Notes under the pieces: generated by a model | What the model was told of the DNA's origin: nothing | Seen by the model: only the letters and a program-made list of their open reading frames with translations | The model's database searches: none | Shown here: piece after piece, positions 37,785 to 46,386 of the stretch | Numbering within the stretch: position 1 is the first letter of the stretch | Layout of the letters: every line of letters starts with the position of its first letter | Made by a program: the position numbers and the translations under genes | Source of the DNA: Streptomyces sp. DH37 | Lineage (GTDB): Bacteria > Actinomycetota > Actinomycetes > Streptomycetales > Streptomycetaceae | NCBI RefSeq assembly: GCF_029813835.1 | Contig: NZ_JARVKV010000047.1 | Coordinates: forward strand, 1 to 52,644 | Direction: 5' to 3' | Length of the DNA: 52,644 nucleotides

Positions 37785-39233
37785 ATGTCGGACAGCTCCT
37801 CGCCGCGTGCCGCCGTCGTCGCCACGCGCGAGTCAGAGGGCGCGGCGCTGCTGCGTTCGCTCACACCACTGCTCACCGAATGGCTTCCGCGGCAACGCTG
37901 GTTCGCCGGGAAGGGGCGGCCCGTCAGCGGGTTCGCCCTCGTCGCCGCCACCGAGCTGCTGCCGTGCACGAGCGGAGCCGCGCCGGGCCTGCTGCACCTG
38001 CTCGTGCAGGCCCGCCAGCCCGGTGGGCCGGAGCAGACCCATCCGGTTCCCGCCGACTGCTACCAGCTGCTGCTCGGCGTGCGCGGCGCCCTGCCGCCGC
38101 CGCTGGCCGGATCCCTGATCGGCCACCCCGCCGACGGGCCGCTGGCCGGCCGCACGGTGTACGAGGCCCTGCACGACCCGCGGCTGGCCGCCGTCCTGCT
38201 GGAGCGGCTGCGCTCCCCCGGGCGGCTCGGGCCGCTGCTCTTCCAGCGGGAGCGCGGCACCGCGATCCCGCAGGGGCTGCCCCCCAGGCCGCTGAGCGTG
38301 GAGCAGTCGAACTCCTCGGTGGTCTACGGCGACCGCTACATCCTCAAGCTCTTCCGCCGCGTCAGCCCCGGCGTCAACCCGGACCTGGAACTGCCGCTCG
38401 CCCTGGCGCGGGCGGGGTCGGACCGGGTGCCCGCGCCGGCCGCCTGGTTCGAGGCGCGCCCCGGCGAGGGCAGCGAGGCGGGCGAGCCGATGACGCTGGG
38501 CGTGCTCCAGCCCTTCCTGCCCGGCACCAGCGACGGCTGGCAGCTCGCGCTGCACTCGCTGGCCTCGCACGGCGACTTCTCCGGTTCCGCGCGGGCGCTG
38601 GGCCGGGCGATCGCCGAGGTGCACACCACGCTGGCGCAGGCCCTGCCGGTGACCGCGCTGGGACGGCGGCAACTGGAGTTCATCGCCTCCGGCATGAACG
38701 AGCGCCTGGAGGCCGCGGCCGCCGCCGTGCCCGCCCTGCGCCCGTACCGGGGGAAGCTGCACACCGTCTTCAACGCCGTCGCCGACCTCGGCCGCAGCGG
38801 ACGGTCCTGGTCCGCCCAGCGGATCCACGGCGACCTCCACCTCGGCCAGGCGCTGTGCGCGGGCGACGCCGACCGCTGGTCGATCATCGACTTCGAGGGC
38901 GAGCCCGCCCGCCCGATCGCCGAGCGCCGCCGCCCCCAGCCGGTGGTGCGGGACATCGCGGGCATACTGCGCTCGTTCGACTACGCGGCGTGCCAGCACG
39001 CCCGCACGTCCCCCGACGACGCCGGGTGGGCCCGCGAGTGGTCCGAGAAGAATCGTGACGCCTACTGCTCCGGCTACGCCGAAGCCTCCGGCTCCGACCC
39101 GCGCGAAGAGGACGTCCTGCTGCGCGCGTACGAGACGGACAAGGCCGTCTACGAAGTGCTGTACGAGGCCAGGCACCGACCCGCCTGGCTCGCCATCCCG
39201 ATGTCCGCCGTCCAGCGTCTCGCGGACACCTGA
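37785..39233 (+). CDS. mak: Maltokinase
   Basis: 482-residue ATP-dependent maltokinase (Pep2/Mak) making maltose-1-phosphate for GlgE. The N-terminal maltokinase cap includes LTEWLPRQRWFAGKGRPV; the kinase has the aminoglycoside-phosphotransferase-like fold with catalytic D350 in RIHGDLHLGQAL and the metal-binding D369 in IIDFEGEPARP. The substrate loop RRRPQPVVRDIAG is conserved. ATG 37785 follows AAAGGA. It is separated from treS by 237 bases with a terminator and is followed 28 bases later by glgB, with which it is probably cotranscribed. Confidence 0.95.
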   Translation: MSDSSSPRAAVVATRESEGAALLRSLTPLLTEWLPRQRWFAGKGRPVSGFALVAATELLPCTSGAAPGLLHLLVQARQPGGPEQTHPVPADCYQLLLGVRGALPPPLAGSLIGHPADGPLAGRTVYEALHDPRLAAVLLERLRSPGRLGPLLFQRERGTAIPQGLPPRPLSVEQSNSSVVYGDRYILKLFRRVSPGVNPDLELPLALARAGSDRVPAPAAWFEARPGEGSEAGEPMTLGVLQPFLPGTSDGWQLALHSLASHGDFSGSARALGRAIAEVHTTLAQALPVTALGRRQLEFIASGMNERLEAAAAAVPALRPYRGKLHTVFNAVADLGRSGRSWSAQRIHGDLHLGQALCAGDADRWSIIDFEGEPARPIAERRRPQPVVRDIAGILRSFDYAACQHARTSPDDAGWAREWSEKNRDAYCSGYAEASGSDPREEDVLLRAYETDKAVYEVLYEARHRPAWLAIPMSAVQRLADT

Positions 39234-39261
39234 ACGATTCCGTGCACAGGAGGCTTCTTCC

Positions 39262-42030
39262 GTGACCCCCCGTCCCGACAGCCGACCGCTCCCCGACGCT
39301 TCCCAGCGGCCCGTCCGCACCAGCCCCCGGGACGAGGACGCCGTCCCGGCCGGGTCCTCCGGAGCCACCGGTCCGGAGGACCCGGCCGGGACCGCGGAGT
39401 CCGCCGGGGAGGGGACCGCGGCGGAGGCCGCCGCGAAGACCGCCAAGAAGGCGGTCAAGAAGGCGGTCAAGAAGACCGCCAAGAAGGCCACCGCGAAGAA
39501 GACCGCCAAGAAGACCGCCGCGAAGGAGGCCCCGGCCAAGAAGGTTCCGGCCAAGAAGACCGCCGCGAAGAAGACGGCCGCCAAGAAGACCGCGACCGAG
39601 AAGACGGTGACCAAGAAGGCGGTCGCGAAGAAGGCGCCGGCCGGGAGGACGGCCGTGAAGGAGGCGGTCGCGAAGAAGGTCCCGGCCGGGAAGGCCGCCG
39701 CCTCCGGGCCGGTCGCCCGGCCCCAGACCGAGCCGCTGAAGGACCACGCGCCCAACTGGCCCGGCGCCCGTCCGCCCGCGCCGCGCCGGAGCGACGACGC
39801 GCCGGCCGGGCACGGCGTGGGCGCCGCCGCCCCGCTGGACCCCGGTGAGCGCCAGCGCCTGCTGCACGGCTCCCACCACGACCCGCACACGGTGCTCGGC
39901 CCGCACGAGGTGCCCGGCGGGGTGCTGTTCCGCACGCTGCGCCCGTACGCCCGCTCGGTGGCCGTCCTGGCCGGGGGCATGCGGGCCGAGCTGCACGACG
40001 ACGGGGACGGGCTGTTCTCCGGGGTGCTCCCGCTGGCGGCCGGGTCCTCGCTCCCCTCCTACCGGCTGCTGGTGCGCTACGGCGAGGAGCCCGGCGAGGA
40101 CGAGATCGAGACCGAGGACCCGTACCGCTTCCCGCCCGCCCTCGGCGAGCTGGACCTGCACCTGATCGGCGAGGGCCGTCACGAGGAGCTGTGGCGGGCG
40201 CTCGGCGCCCGGCCCATGAGCGTCGACGGGGTGTCCGGCACCCGCTTCACCGTCTGGGCGCCCAACGCGCTGGGGGTGCGGGTCGCCGGGGACTTCAACT
40301 ACTGGGACGGGACCGCCTGCCCCATGCGCTCGCTGGGCGGCAGCGGCGTGTGGGAGGTGTTCCTGCCCGGCGTCGGGCCGGGCGCGCTGTACAAGTTCGA
40401 CATCACCCGCCCCGACGGCTCCCACACCCTGCGCGCCGACCCGATGGCCCGCCGCACCGAGGTGCCGCCCGCGACCGCCTCGATCGTGGAGGACTCGGTC
40501 CACACCTGGCACGACGGGGAGTGGATGGCGCGCCGGGCCGAGCGCCCGCCGCACCGGGCGCCCCTGTCGGTCTACGAGGTGCACCTGCCCTCCTGGCGGC
40601 CCGGCCTGACCTACCGCGAGCTGGCCGAGCAGCTCCCGGCGTACGTGAGGGACCTGGGCTTCACGCACGTGGAGCTGATGCCGGTCGCCGAGCACCCCTT
40701 CGGCGGCTCCTGGGGCTACCAGGTCACCGGCTTCTACGCGCCCACCTCGCGGATGGGCACGCCCGACGACTTCCGGTACCTGGTCGACCGCCTCCACCAG
40801 GAGGGCATCGGCGTGCTGATGGACTGGGTGCCCGCGCACTTCCCCAAGGACGAGTGGGCCCTGGCCCGCTTCGACGGCACCGCGCTGTACGAGCACTCCG
40901 ACCCGGCCCGCGCCGAGCACCCGGACTGGGGGACGCTGGAGTTCAACTTCGGCCGCACCGAGGTCCGCAACTTCCTGGTCGCCAACGCGGTCTACTGGTG
41001 CGAGGAGTTCCACATCGACGGCCTGCGCGTGGACGCCGTCGCCTCGATGCTCTACCTCGACTACTCGCGCGAGCCCGGCCAGTGGACCCCCAACGTCCAC
41101 GGCGGCCGGGAGAACCTGGACGCGGTGGCCTTCCTCCAGGAGATGAACGCCACCGTCTACCGCCGCTGCCCCGGTGTGATCACCGCAGCCGAGGAGTCCA
41201 CCGCCTGGGACGGCGTCACCCGCGCCACCCACCACACCGGGCCGGGCGGCTTCGGCGGGCTGGGCTTCGGCTTCAAGTGGAACATGGGCTGGATGCACGA
41301 CTCCCTGGAGTACATGACCAAGGAGCCGATCCACCGCAGGTACCACCACAACGAGATGACGTTCTCGATGGTGTACGCCTACTCGGAGAACTACATCCTG
41401 CCCATCTCCCACGACGAGGTGGTGCACGGCAAGCGGTCGCTGGTGTCGAAGATGCCGGGCGACTGGTGGCAGCAGCGGGCCAACCACCGGGCGTACCTGG
41501 GCTTCATGTGGTCCCACCCGGGCAAGCAGCTGCTGTTCATGGGGCAGGAGTTCGCCCAGGGCGCGGAGTGGTCGGAGGCGCACGGGCCGGACTGGTGGCT
41601 GCTGGACCCGGCGTACTCCGCCGCCGGCGACCACGAGGGGGTGCGCGACCTGGTCCGCGACCTCAACCGCGTCTACACCGCCACGCCCGCGCTGTGGGAG
41701 CTGGACACCGATCCGGCGGGCTTCTCGTGGATCGAGGGGGGCGCGGCCGACGACAACGTCTTCGCGTTCCTGCGGTACTCCGCGGACGGCACCCCCCTGA
41801 TCGCCGTCTCCAACTTCTCGCCCGTCGTCCGCCACGACTACCGGCTCGGCGTCCCGGACGAGGCGCCCGCCTGGCGGGAGGTCCTCAACACCGACGCCCC
41901 GCGGTACGGCGGGAGCGGCGTGGGCAATCCGGAGCCGCTGAAGACCGACTCGGCCCCGGCCCACGGCCGCCCGGCCTCCATCGCCCCGACGCTGCCGCCG
42001 CTGGCGACGATCTGGCTCGTCCCGGCCTGA
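39262..42030 (+). CDS. glgB: 1,4-alpha-glucan branching enzyme with lysine-rich N-terminal extension
   Basis: 922-residue GH13_9 branching enzyme. Catalytic residues are D591 (DGLRVDAVASM), E644 (AAEESTAWDG) and D718 (PISHDEVVHGK); the 53-residue spacing of the first two equals that of E. coli GlgB. N-terminal CBM48 domains cover about 195-400. Ahead of them lies an extension of about 190 residues; its part 59-144 has 31 lysines in 86 residues, in repeats of the form KKTAAKK and KKAVKK, like histone H1 tails. GTG 39262 has AGGAGG eight bases upstream, and the lysine-rich segment is in frame and uninterrupted. It branches the linear glucan made by GlgE. Confidence 0.95.
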   Translation: MTPRPDSRPLPDASQRPVRTSPRDEDAVPAGSSGATGPEDPAGTAESAGEGTAAEAAAKTAKKAVKKAVKKTAKKATAKKTAKKTAAKEAPAKKVPAKKTAAKKTAAKKTATEKTVTKKAVAKKAPAGRTAVKEAVAKKVPAGKAAASGPVARPQTEPLKDHAPNWPGARPPAPRRSDDAPAGHGVGAAAPLDPGERQRLLHGSHHDPHTVLGPHEVPGGVLFRTLRPYARSVAVLAGGMRAELHDDGDGLFSGVLPLAAGSSLPSYRLLVRYGEEPGEDEIETEDPYRFPPALGELDLHLIGEGRHEELWRALGARPMSVDGVSGTRFTVWAPNALGVRVAGDFNYWDGTACPMRSLGGSGVWEVFLPGVGPGALYKFDITRPDGSHTLRADPMARRTEVPPATASIVEDSVHTWHDGEWMARRAERPPHRAPLSVYEVHLPSWRPGLTYRELAEQLPAYVRDLGFTHVELMPVAEHPFGGSWGYQVTGFYAPTSRMGTPDDFRYLVDRLHQEGIGVLMDWVPAHFPKDEWALARFDGTALYEHSDPARAEHPDWGTLEFNFGRTEVRNFLVANAVYWCEEFHIDGLRVDAVASMLYLDYSREPGQWTPNVHGGRENLDAVAFLQEMNATVYRRCPGVITAAEESTAWDGVTRATHHTGPGGFGGLGFGFKWNMGWMHDSLEYMTKEPIHRRYHHNEMTFSMVYAYSENYILPISHDEVVHGKRSLVSKMPGDWWQQRANHRAYLGFMWSHPGKQLLFMGQEFAQGAEWSEAHGPDWWLLDPAYSAAGDHEGVRDLVRDLNRVYTATPALWELDTDPAGFSWIEGGAADDNVFAFLRYSADGTPLIAVSNFSPVVRHDYRLGVPDEAPAWREVLNTDAPRYGGSGVGNPEPLKTDSAPAHGRPASIAPTLPPLATIWLVPA

Positions 42031-42042
42031 CCGCGCGAAAGG

Positions 42043-42086
42043 CCGCACGGCCCTGTCCAGTGGGGGGAGCGGACAGGGCCGTGCGG
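42043..42086. terminator. Bidirectional terminator between glgB and the symporter gene
   Basis: Perfect 16-bp inverted repeat (42043-42058 and 42071-42086) with a 12-base loop, placed between the two convergent stops. Confidence 0.8.
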
Positions 42087-42112
42087 TGGGGCCCGGGGCG
42101 GATACGGGGAGG

Positions 42113-43630
42113 TCAGACGCCCGCGGGCCTCCTGGAGGCGGGCCCGGTGGGGGCGGGTTCCCGCGTGGTCCCGGTGTCGCCGGGGGCGCCGGTCCGGCCA
42201 CCCTCGCCGGCGGCGGCGTTGTCGTCGGTGTCGTCGGCGCCGTCGGTGTCGCCGCCATTGCCGTTGTCGTCGGTGTCGCCGCCGTCGCCGCCGTCGTCGA
42301 GGAGTGTCCGCTCATCGAACGGGACGCGGCCGGCCAGCACCTCCCGCACCCGCTCCCCGTCGATCTCCTTGGTCCAGGTGCCGACCAGGACGGTGGCGAC
42401 CGCGTTGCCGGCGAAGTTGGTCAGCGCGCGGGCCTCGCTCATGAAGCGGTCGATGCCGACGATCAGGCCGACGCCGTCCACCAGTTCGGGGCGGTGGGAC
42501 TGCAGGCCGCCGGCGAGGGTGGCCAGACCGGCGCCGGTGACGCCCGCCGCGCCCTTCGAAGCGATGATCATGAAGACGAGCAGGGAGATCTGCTGGCCCA
42601 CCGAGAGCGGGTCGCCCATCGCCTCGGCCACGAACAGGGAGGCCATCGTCAGGTAGATGGCGGTGCCGTCGAGGTTGAAGGAGTAGCCGGTGGGGACGGT
42701 GATCCCCACGACCGGCTTGCTGACGCCCAGGTGCTCCATCTTCGCGATCAGGCGCGGCAGCGCCGACTCCGACGAGGAGGTGGACAGGATCAGCAGGAAC
42801 TCGCGGCCCAGGTACCTGAGCAGGGTGAGGATGTTCAGGCCCGCCACCAGCTTCAGCAGCGCGCCCAGCACCACGAAGACGAACAGCAGGCAGGTGGCGT
42901 AGAAGCCGATCATGATGACGGCCAGGGACGTCAGCGCGTCCACGCCCGTCTCGCCGACCACCGCGGCGATGGCGCCGAAGGCGCCGACCGGGGCCACCCA
43001 CATGATCATGGCGAGCACGCGGAAGACCAGTCGCTGGATGTGGCCGACGCCGCGCAGCACCGGTTCGCCGGCCGGGCCCATCGCCTGGAGGGCGAAGCCC
43101 ACCAGCAGGGCCACCAGCAGGGTCTGGAGGACCTCGCCCTCGGTGAAGGCGGAGACCAGCGTCGTCGGGACGATGCCGAGCAGGAAGTCGACCGTGCCCT
43201 CGCCGGCGCCCTCGGCCTGCGCCGCGCCGGCGCTCCTGGCCTCCTCGGTGAGCCGGAGCCCGGAACCGGGGTCCAGCACGTTGCCGACGACCAGGCCGAT
43301 GGCCAGGGCGACGGTGGACATCACCATGAAGTAGCCGAGCGCGAGCCCGCCCACCGCGCCGACCTTGGCGGCCTTCCGCACCGAGCCGATGCCCAGCACG
43401 ATGGTGCAGAAGATCACCGGCGAGATCATCATCTTGATGAGGTTGACGAACCCGGTGCCCAGCGGCTTGAGCTCCTTGGCGACGCCGGGGGCGGCGAAGC
43501 CGAGCACGATGCCCGCCAGCACCGCGGCGATCACGGCGATGTAGAGGTAGTGGGTGCGGTCGCGTCTCTTCGTCCGCGCGGTCCGCTCGGCCTGCTCGCT
43601 CTGCTCGGCCTGCTCGTTCTGGGGTGGCAC
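42113..43630 (-). CDS. Dicarboxylate/amino acid:cation symporter (DctA/GltP family)
   Basis: 505-residue DAACS transporter with about eight helices and two re-entrant loops. The serine-rich hairpin STSSSESALPRL and the GYSFNLDGTAIYLTMASLFVA motif that forms the substrate and cation sites are intact. GTG 43630 has GAGGAG six bases upstream. The C-terminal 80 residues are unusual: Gly/Asp/Asn/Thr repeats (GGDGGDTDDNGNGGDTDGAD) then Pro/Thr-rich. It is divergent from a CitA/DcuS-like two-component system, which suggests a C4-dicarboxylate or citrate-type substrate under its control. Confidence 0.92.
   Translation of the reverse strand: MPPQNEQAEQSEQAERTARTKRRDRTHYLYIAVIAAVLAGIVLGFAAPGVAKELKPLGTGFVNLIKMMISPVIFCTIVLGIGSVRKAAKVGAVGGLALGYFMVMSTVALAIGLVVGNVLDPGSGLRLTEEARSAGAAQAEGAGEGTVDFLLGIVPTTLVSAFTEGEVLQTLLVALLVGFALQAMGPAGEPVLRGVGHIQRLVFRVLAMIMWVAPVGAFGAIAAVVGETGVDALTSLAVIMIGFYATCLLFVFVVLGALLKLVAGLNILTLLRYLGREFLLILSTSSSESALPRLIAKMEHLGVSKPVVGITVPTGYSFNLDGTAIYLTMASLFVAEAMGDPLSVGQQISLLVFMIIASKGAAGVTGAGLATLAGGLQSHRPELVDGVGLIVGIDRFMSEARALTNFAGNAVATVLVGTWTKEIDGERVREVLAGRVPFDERTLLDDGGDGGDTDDNGNGGDTDGADDTDDNAAAGEGGRTGAPGDTGTTREPAPTGPASRRPAGV
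42221..42300. repeat. Trinucleotide-like GTC/GCC repeat tract inside the symporter gene
   Basis: Short GTCGTC, GTCGGTGTC and GCCGCC units encode the acidic Gly/Asp tail of the symporter. The tract is in frame and likely variable between strains. Confidence 0.6.
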
Positions 43631-43684
43631 GTCGGGCTCCTCGGGTGGTGCGGCTCCGACTCGCGTGGAGTCCCGGCGACTATG

Positions 43685-43694
43685 CACCCGGGTG
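43685..43694. promoter_or_regulatory. Palindrome CACCCGGGTG in the symporter/kinase divergent region
   Basis: Perfect 10-bp palindrome 55 bases upstream of the symporter start. It lies about 20 bases from a second inverted repeat at 43714-43728. Candidate binding site for the CitB-like regulator, by position only. Confidence 0.35.
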
Positions 43695-43713
43695 TGAGGC
43701 CAATCACGGTTGC

Positions 43714-43728
43714 GTGCATTACGTGCAC
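43714..43728. promoter_or_regulatory. Inverted repeat GTGCA-N5-TGCAC, candidate operator
   Basis: GTGCATTACGTGCAC lies in the 218-base spacer between the divergent symporter and histidine-kinase genes, within a locally AT-richer stretch. No other inverted repeat in the spacer is so well formed. Confidence 0.4.
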
Positions 43729-43848
43729 GGAAAACCCTTCCGGAAGACGGCATTCCGGCCGTGGCGGGGTTCGCGCGGCGGCCCGGCGGCCAAGGCGCCC
43801 GGCTTCCGGGGAGGGACGATCGAGCAGGTGAGCGGGCAGACTGGGGCC

Positions 43849-45534
43849 ATGCGTCTGTCCCGTCCCCGCAGCCTGGCAGGCCAGCTCTTCGCGATGCAGG
43901 TCGTGCTGGTGGCCGCCGTGGTGGCCGGGTGCGCGCTGTTCACCTACCTGAACGACCGGGAGCAGGCCGAGACCTCGGCCCGGCACCGGGCCACCGCGAC
44001 GGCCCGTACGATCGCCGACTCGCCCTCGGTGGCGGAGGCGATCGCCTCGCCAGACCCGAGCGCGCGCCTCCAGCCGTACGCCGAGCGGGTCCGCCGCGAC
44101 ACCGGGGTCACCTTCGTCACGATCATGGATCCGCGCGGCATCCGCTGGACGCACCCCGAGCCCGACCGCATCGGCCTGCCCTTCGTGGGCCACATCGGCC
44201 CGGCCCAGCGCGGCGAGACCTTCCACGAGACCTACACCGGCACGCTCGGCCCCTCGGTGCGGGTGGTCACGCCCGTCCGCGACGGCGGCGGGCGGATCGT
44301 GGGCCTGGTGAGCGCCGGGATCGCGGTCGAGCGGATCACGGCCGAGGTGGAGCGGCAGATGGCCGTCCTGCTCGCGGTGGCCGGGGGCGCGGTGCTGCTG
44401 GGCGGGCTGGGCACGTACGTGGTCAACGCCCGGCTGCGCCGCCACACCCACGGCATGAACGCCGCCGAGCTGAGCCGGATGCACGCCTACCACCAGGCCA
44501 CGCTGCACGCCGTGCGCGAGGGGCTGGTGATGCTCGACGGGCAGCGCCGCATCGCCCTGATCAACGACGGCGCCCGCGAACTGCTCGGCCTGACCGGGCG
44601 CGAGGTCGTCGGGCTGGGCGTCGCCGAGCTGGGCCTGCCCGCGCCGCTGACCGGGGCGCTGCTGGCCTCCGAGCCGCGCGTGGACGAGGTGCACCTGACG
44701 GACGAGCGCGTGGTGGTGGTGAACACCTCGCCGGTGTCGGTGCGCGACCGGCGGGGCACGGTGGTCACCCTGCGCGACCACACCGAACTCCAGGCGCTCA
44801 CCGGCGAGCTGGACTCGGTGCGCGGCTTCGCCGAGGCCCTGCGCTCCCAGGCGCACGAGGCCGCCAACCGGCTGCACGCCGTGGTCTCCCTGATCGAGCT
44901 GGGGCGGGAGCGGGAGGCGGTGGAGTTCGCCACGGCCGAGCTGGAGCTGGCCCAGGCGCTGACCGACCAGGTGGTCGCGGCGGTCGCCGAGCCGGTGCTG
45001 GCCGCGCTGCTGCTGGGCAAGGCGGCGCAGGCGAACGAGCGCGGCGTGGAGCTGGTGCTCACCCAGGACAGCAGCGTCGACGACGGCCTGCTGCCGCCGG
45101 ACCTGACCGCCCGGGACCTGGTGACGGTGCTGGGCAATCTGATCGACAACGCCCTCGACGCCGCGTCCTGCGACGCCGCGGAGGGCGCTGCGGAGAGCAC
45201 GGCGGCGGGCGCTGCGGAGAGCACGGCGGGAGGCGCCGCGGAGGGCGGCCGTACCGCCCGGGTCACGGTGACCGTACGGGCGTCGGAGGGCGAGCTGCTG
45301 CTGCGCGTGGCCGACAGCGGGCCGGGCATCGGTCCGGAGGCGGCCGAGGAGGTCTTCCGGCGCGGCTGGTCCACCAAGTCCGCCGGGCCCGGGGGCCGGG
45401 GACTGGGCCTGGCGCTGGTGCGGCAGACCGCACGGCGGCACGGCGGCACCGTGGAGCTGGCCGGGGCGCCCGGCGGCGGCGCGGAGTTCACCGTACGGCT
45501 GCCGCTGCGCGCCGCCGTGGGGGCGGGGGCGTGA
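43849..45534 (+). CDS. CitA/DcuS-family sensor histidine kinase
   Basis: 561-residue membrane kinase. Helix 1 (LFAMQVVLVAAVVAGCALFT), an extracellular PDC/CitA-type sensor (about 40-165, with MDPRGIRWTHPEPDRIGLPF), helix 2 (LLAVAGGAVLLGGLGTYVV), a cytoplasmic PAS (about 220-320) and the kinase. The phosphoacceptor is H336 in SQAHEAANRLHAV; the N-box is NLIDNALDAAS, then DSGPGIG and GRGLGLALV. Between N-box and the next strand, residues 441-467 are an Ala/Glu/Gly repeat insertion. Start at ATG 43849 after GGGG. It probably senses a C4-dicarboxylate or citrate and acts on the regulator encoded next. Confidence 0.92.
   Translation: MRLSRPRSLAGQLFAMQVVLVAAVVAGCALFTYLNDREQAETSARHRATATARTIADSPSVAEAIASPDPSARLQPYAERVRRDTGVTFVTIMDPRGIRWTHPEPDRIGLPFVGHIGPAQRGETFHETYTGTLGPSVRVVTPVRDGGGRIVGLVSAGIAVERITAEVERQMAVLLAVAGGAVLLGGLGTYVVNARLRRHTHGMNAAELSRMHAYHQATLHAVREGLVMLDGQRRIALINDGARELLGLTGREVVGLGVAELGLPAPLTGALLASEPRVDEVHLTDERVVVVNTSPVSVRDRRGTVVTLRDHTELQALTGELDSVRGFAEALRSQAHEAANRLHAVVSLIELGREREAVEFATAELELAQALTDQVVAAVAEPVLAALLLGKAAQANERGVELVLTQDSSVDDGLLPPDLTARDLVTVLGNLIDNALDAASCDAAEGAAESTAAGAAESTAGGAAEGGRTARVTVTVRASEGELLLRVADSGPGIGPEAAEEVFRRGWSTKSAGPGGRGLGLALVRQTARRHGGTVELAGAPGGGAEFTVRLPLRAAVGAGA
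45184..45250 (+). repeat. 24-bp tandem repeat within the histidine kinase gene
   Basis: A 21-base block (GGCGCTGCGGAGAGCACGGC plus one base) occurs identically at 45184-45204 and 45208-45228, period 24, with a degenerate third copy after it. It encodes GAAESTA repeats in frame. Confidence 0.75.
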
Positions 45535-46241
45535 CCGGGGGCGGCGCGGGCGGCGGGGAGCCCATACGGGTGCTGGTGGTCGAGGACGACCCGGTGGCCG
45601 CCGACGCCCACGCCCTGTACGTCTCCCGGGTGCCGGGCTTCACCGTCGCGGGGGTGGCGCACTCCCGGGCGGAGGCCGGGCGGGCCCTGGACCGGCTGGA
45701 GGTCGACCTGATCCTGCTCGACCTCTACCTCCCCGACGGCCACGGCCTGGCCCTGGTGCGGGCGCTGCGCGCGGCGGGCCACACCACCGACGTCTTCGCC
45801 GTCACCTCCGCGCGCGACCTGGCCGTCGTCCGCGAGGGGGTCTCGCTCGGGGTCGTCCAGCACGTGCTGAAGCCCTTCACCTTCCCCACGCTGCGCGACC
45901 GGCTCCAGCGGTACGCCCAGTTCCGGATGACCACCACCTCCGCGGGCGCGGAGGCCGGCAGCCAGGCGGAGGTGGACCGGGCGCTGGCCACGCTGCGGGC
46001 GCCGGGAGGCGTCACGCTGCCCAAGGGGCTGAGCGCCGCCACCCTGGAGTCGGTCACCTCCGCGCTGCGCTCGGCCGCCGGGGAGGGTCTGACGGCGAGC
46101 GCGGCGGCCGAGCGGGTGGGCGTCAACCGGATCACCGCCCGCCGCTATCTGGAGTACCTGGTCGGCGCCGGGCAGGCCGAGCGCACCCCGCAGTACGGGC
46201 AGGTGGGACGGCCGGAGCTGTACTACCGCTGGCGCGGCTGA
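45531..46241 (+). CDS. CitB/DcuR-family response regulator
   Basis: 236-residue regulator. The receiver has VEDD near the N-terminus, phosphoacceptor D64 in LILLDLYLPDGHG, AVTSARD and the Lys of VLKPFTF. The C-terminal output domain has a helix-turn-helix in LTASAAAERVGVNRITARRY, followed by YGQVGRPELYYRW, typical of CitB/DpiA regulators. GTG 45531 overlaps the stop of the kinase gene (GTGA). The likely target is the divergent symporter gene. Confidence 0.94.
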   Translation: MTGGGAGGGEPIRVLVVEDDPVAADAHALYVSRVPGFTVAGVAHSRAEAGRALDRLEVDLILLDLYLPDGHGLALVRALRAAGHTTDVFAVTSARDLAVVREGVSLGVVQHVLKPFTFPTLRDRLQRYAQFRMTTTSAGAEAGSQAEVDRALATLRAPGGVTLPKGLSAATLESVTSALRSAAGEGLTASAAAERVGVNRITARRYLEYLVGAGQAERTPQYGQVGRPELYYRWRG

Positions 46242-46310
46242 GATACGGCCGCCCCCGGCGGCGGCTCCGCGCCGGGCGCACGGCCGGGGACCGGGCCGGG
46301 CCCGGACGCG

Positions 46311-46355
46311 CGCCGCGCCCGCGGCGGCCCCCGGAAGGGCGCCGCGGGCGCGGCG
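46311..46355. terminator. Bidirectional terminator between the regulator gene and pfkA
   Basis: 16-bp inverted repeat (46311-46326 and 46340-46355), loop of 13 bases. On the plus strand it is followed by GCAAAACGG. It lies between convergent stops. Confidence 0.75.
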
Positions 46356-46386
46356 GCAAAACGGCGTCAGCCGGTGCGGGGACCGG

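Noticed and set aside
42113..46241. Possible frameshifts in the two-component locus
   Set aside because: Kinase and regulator overlap by GTGA with all motifs intact, and the repeat insertion stays in frame.
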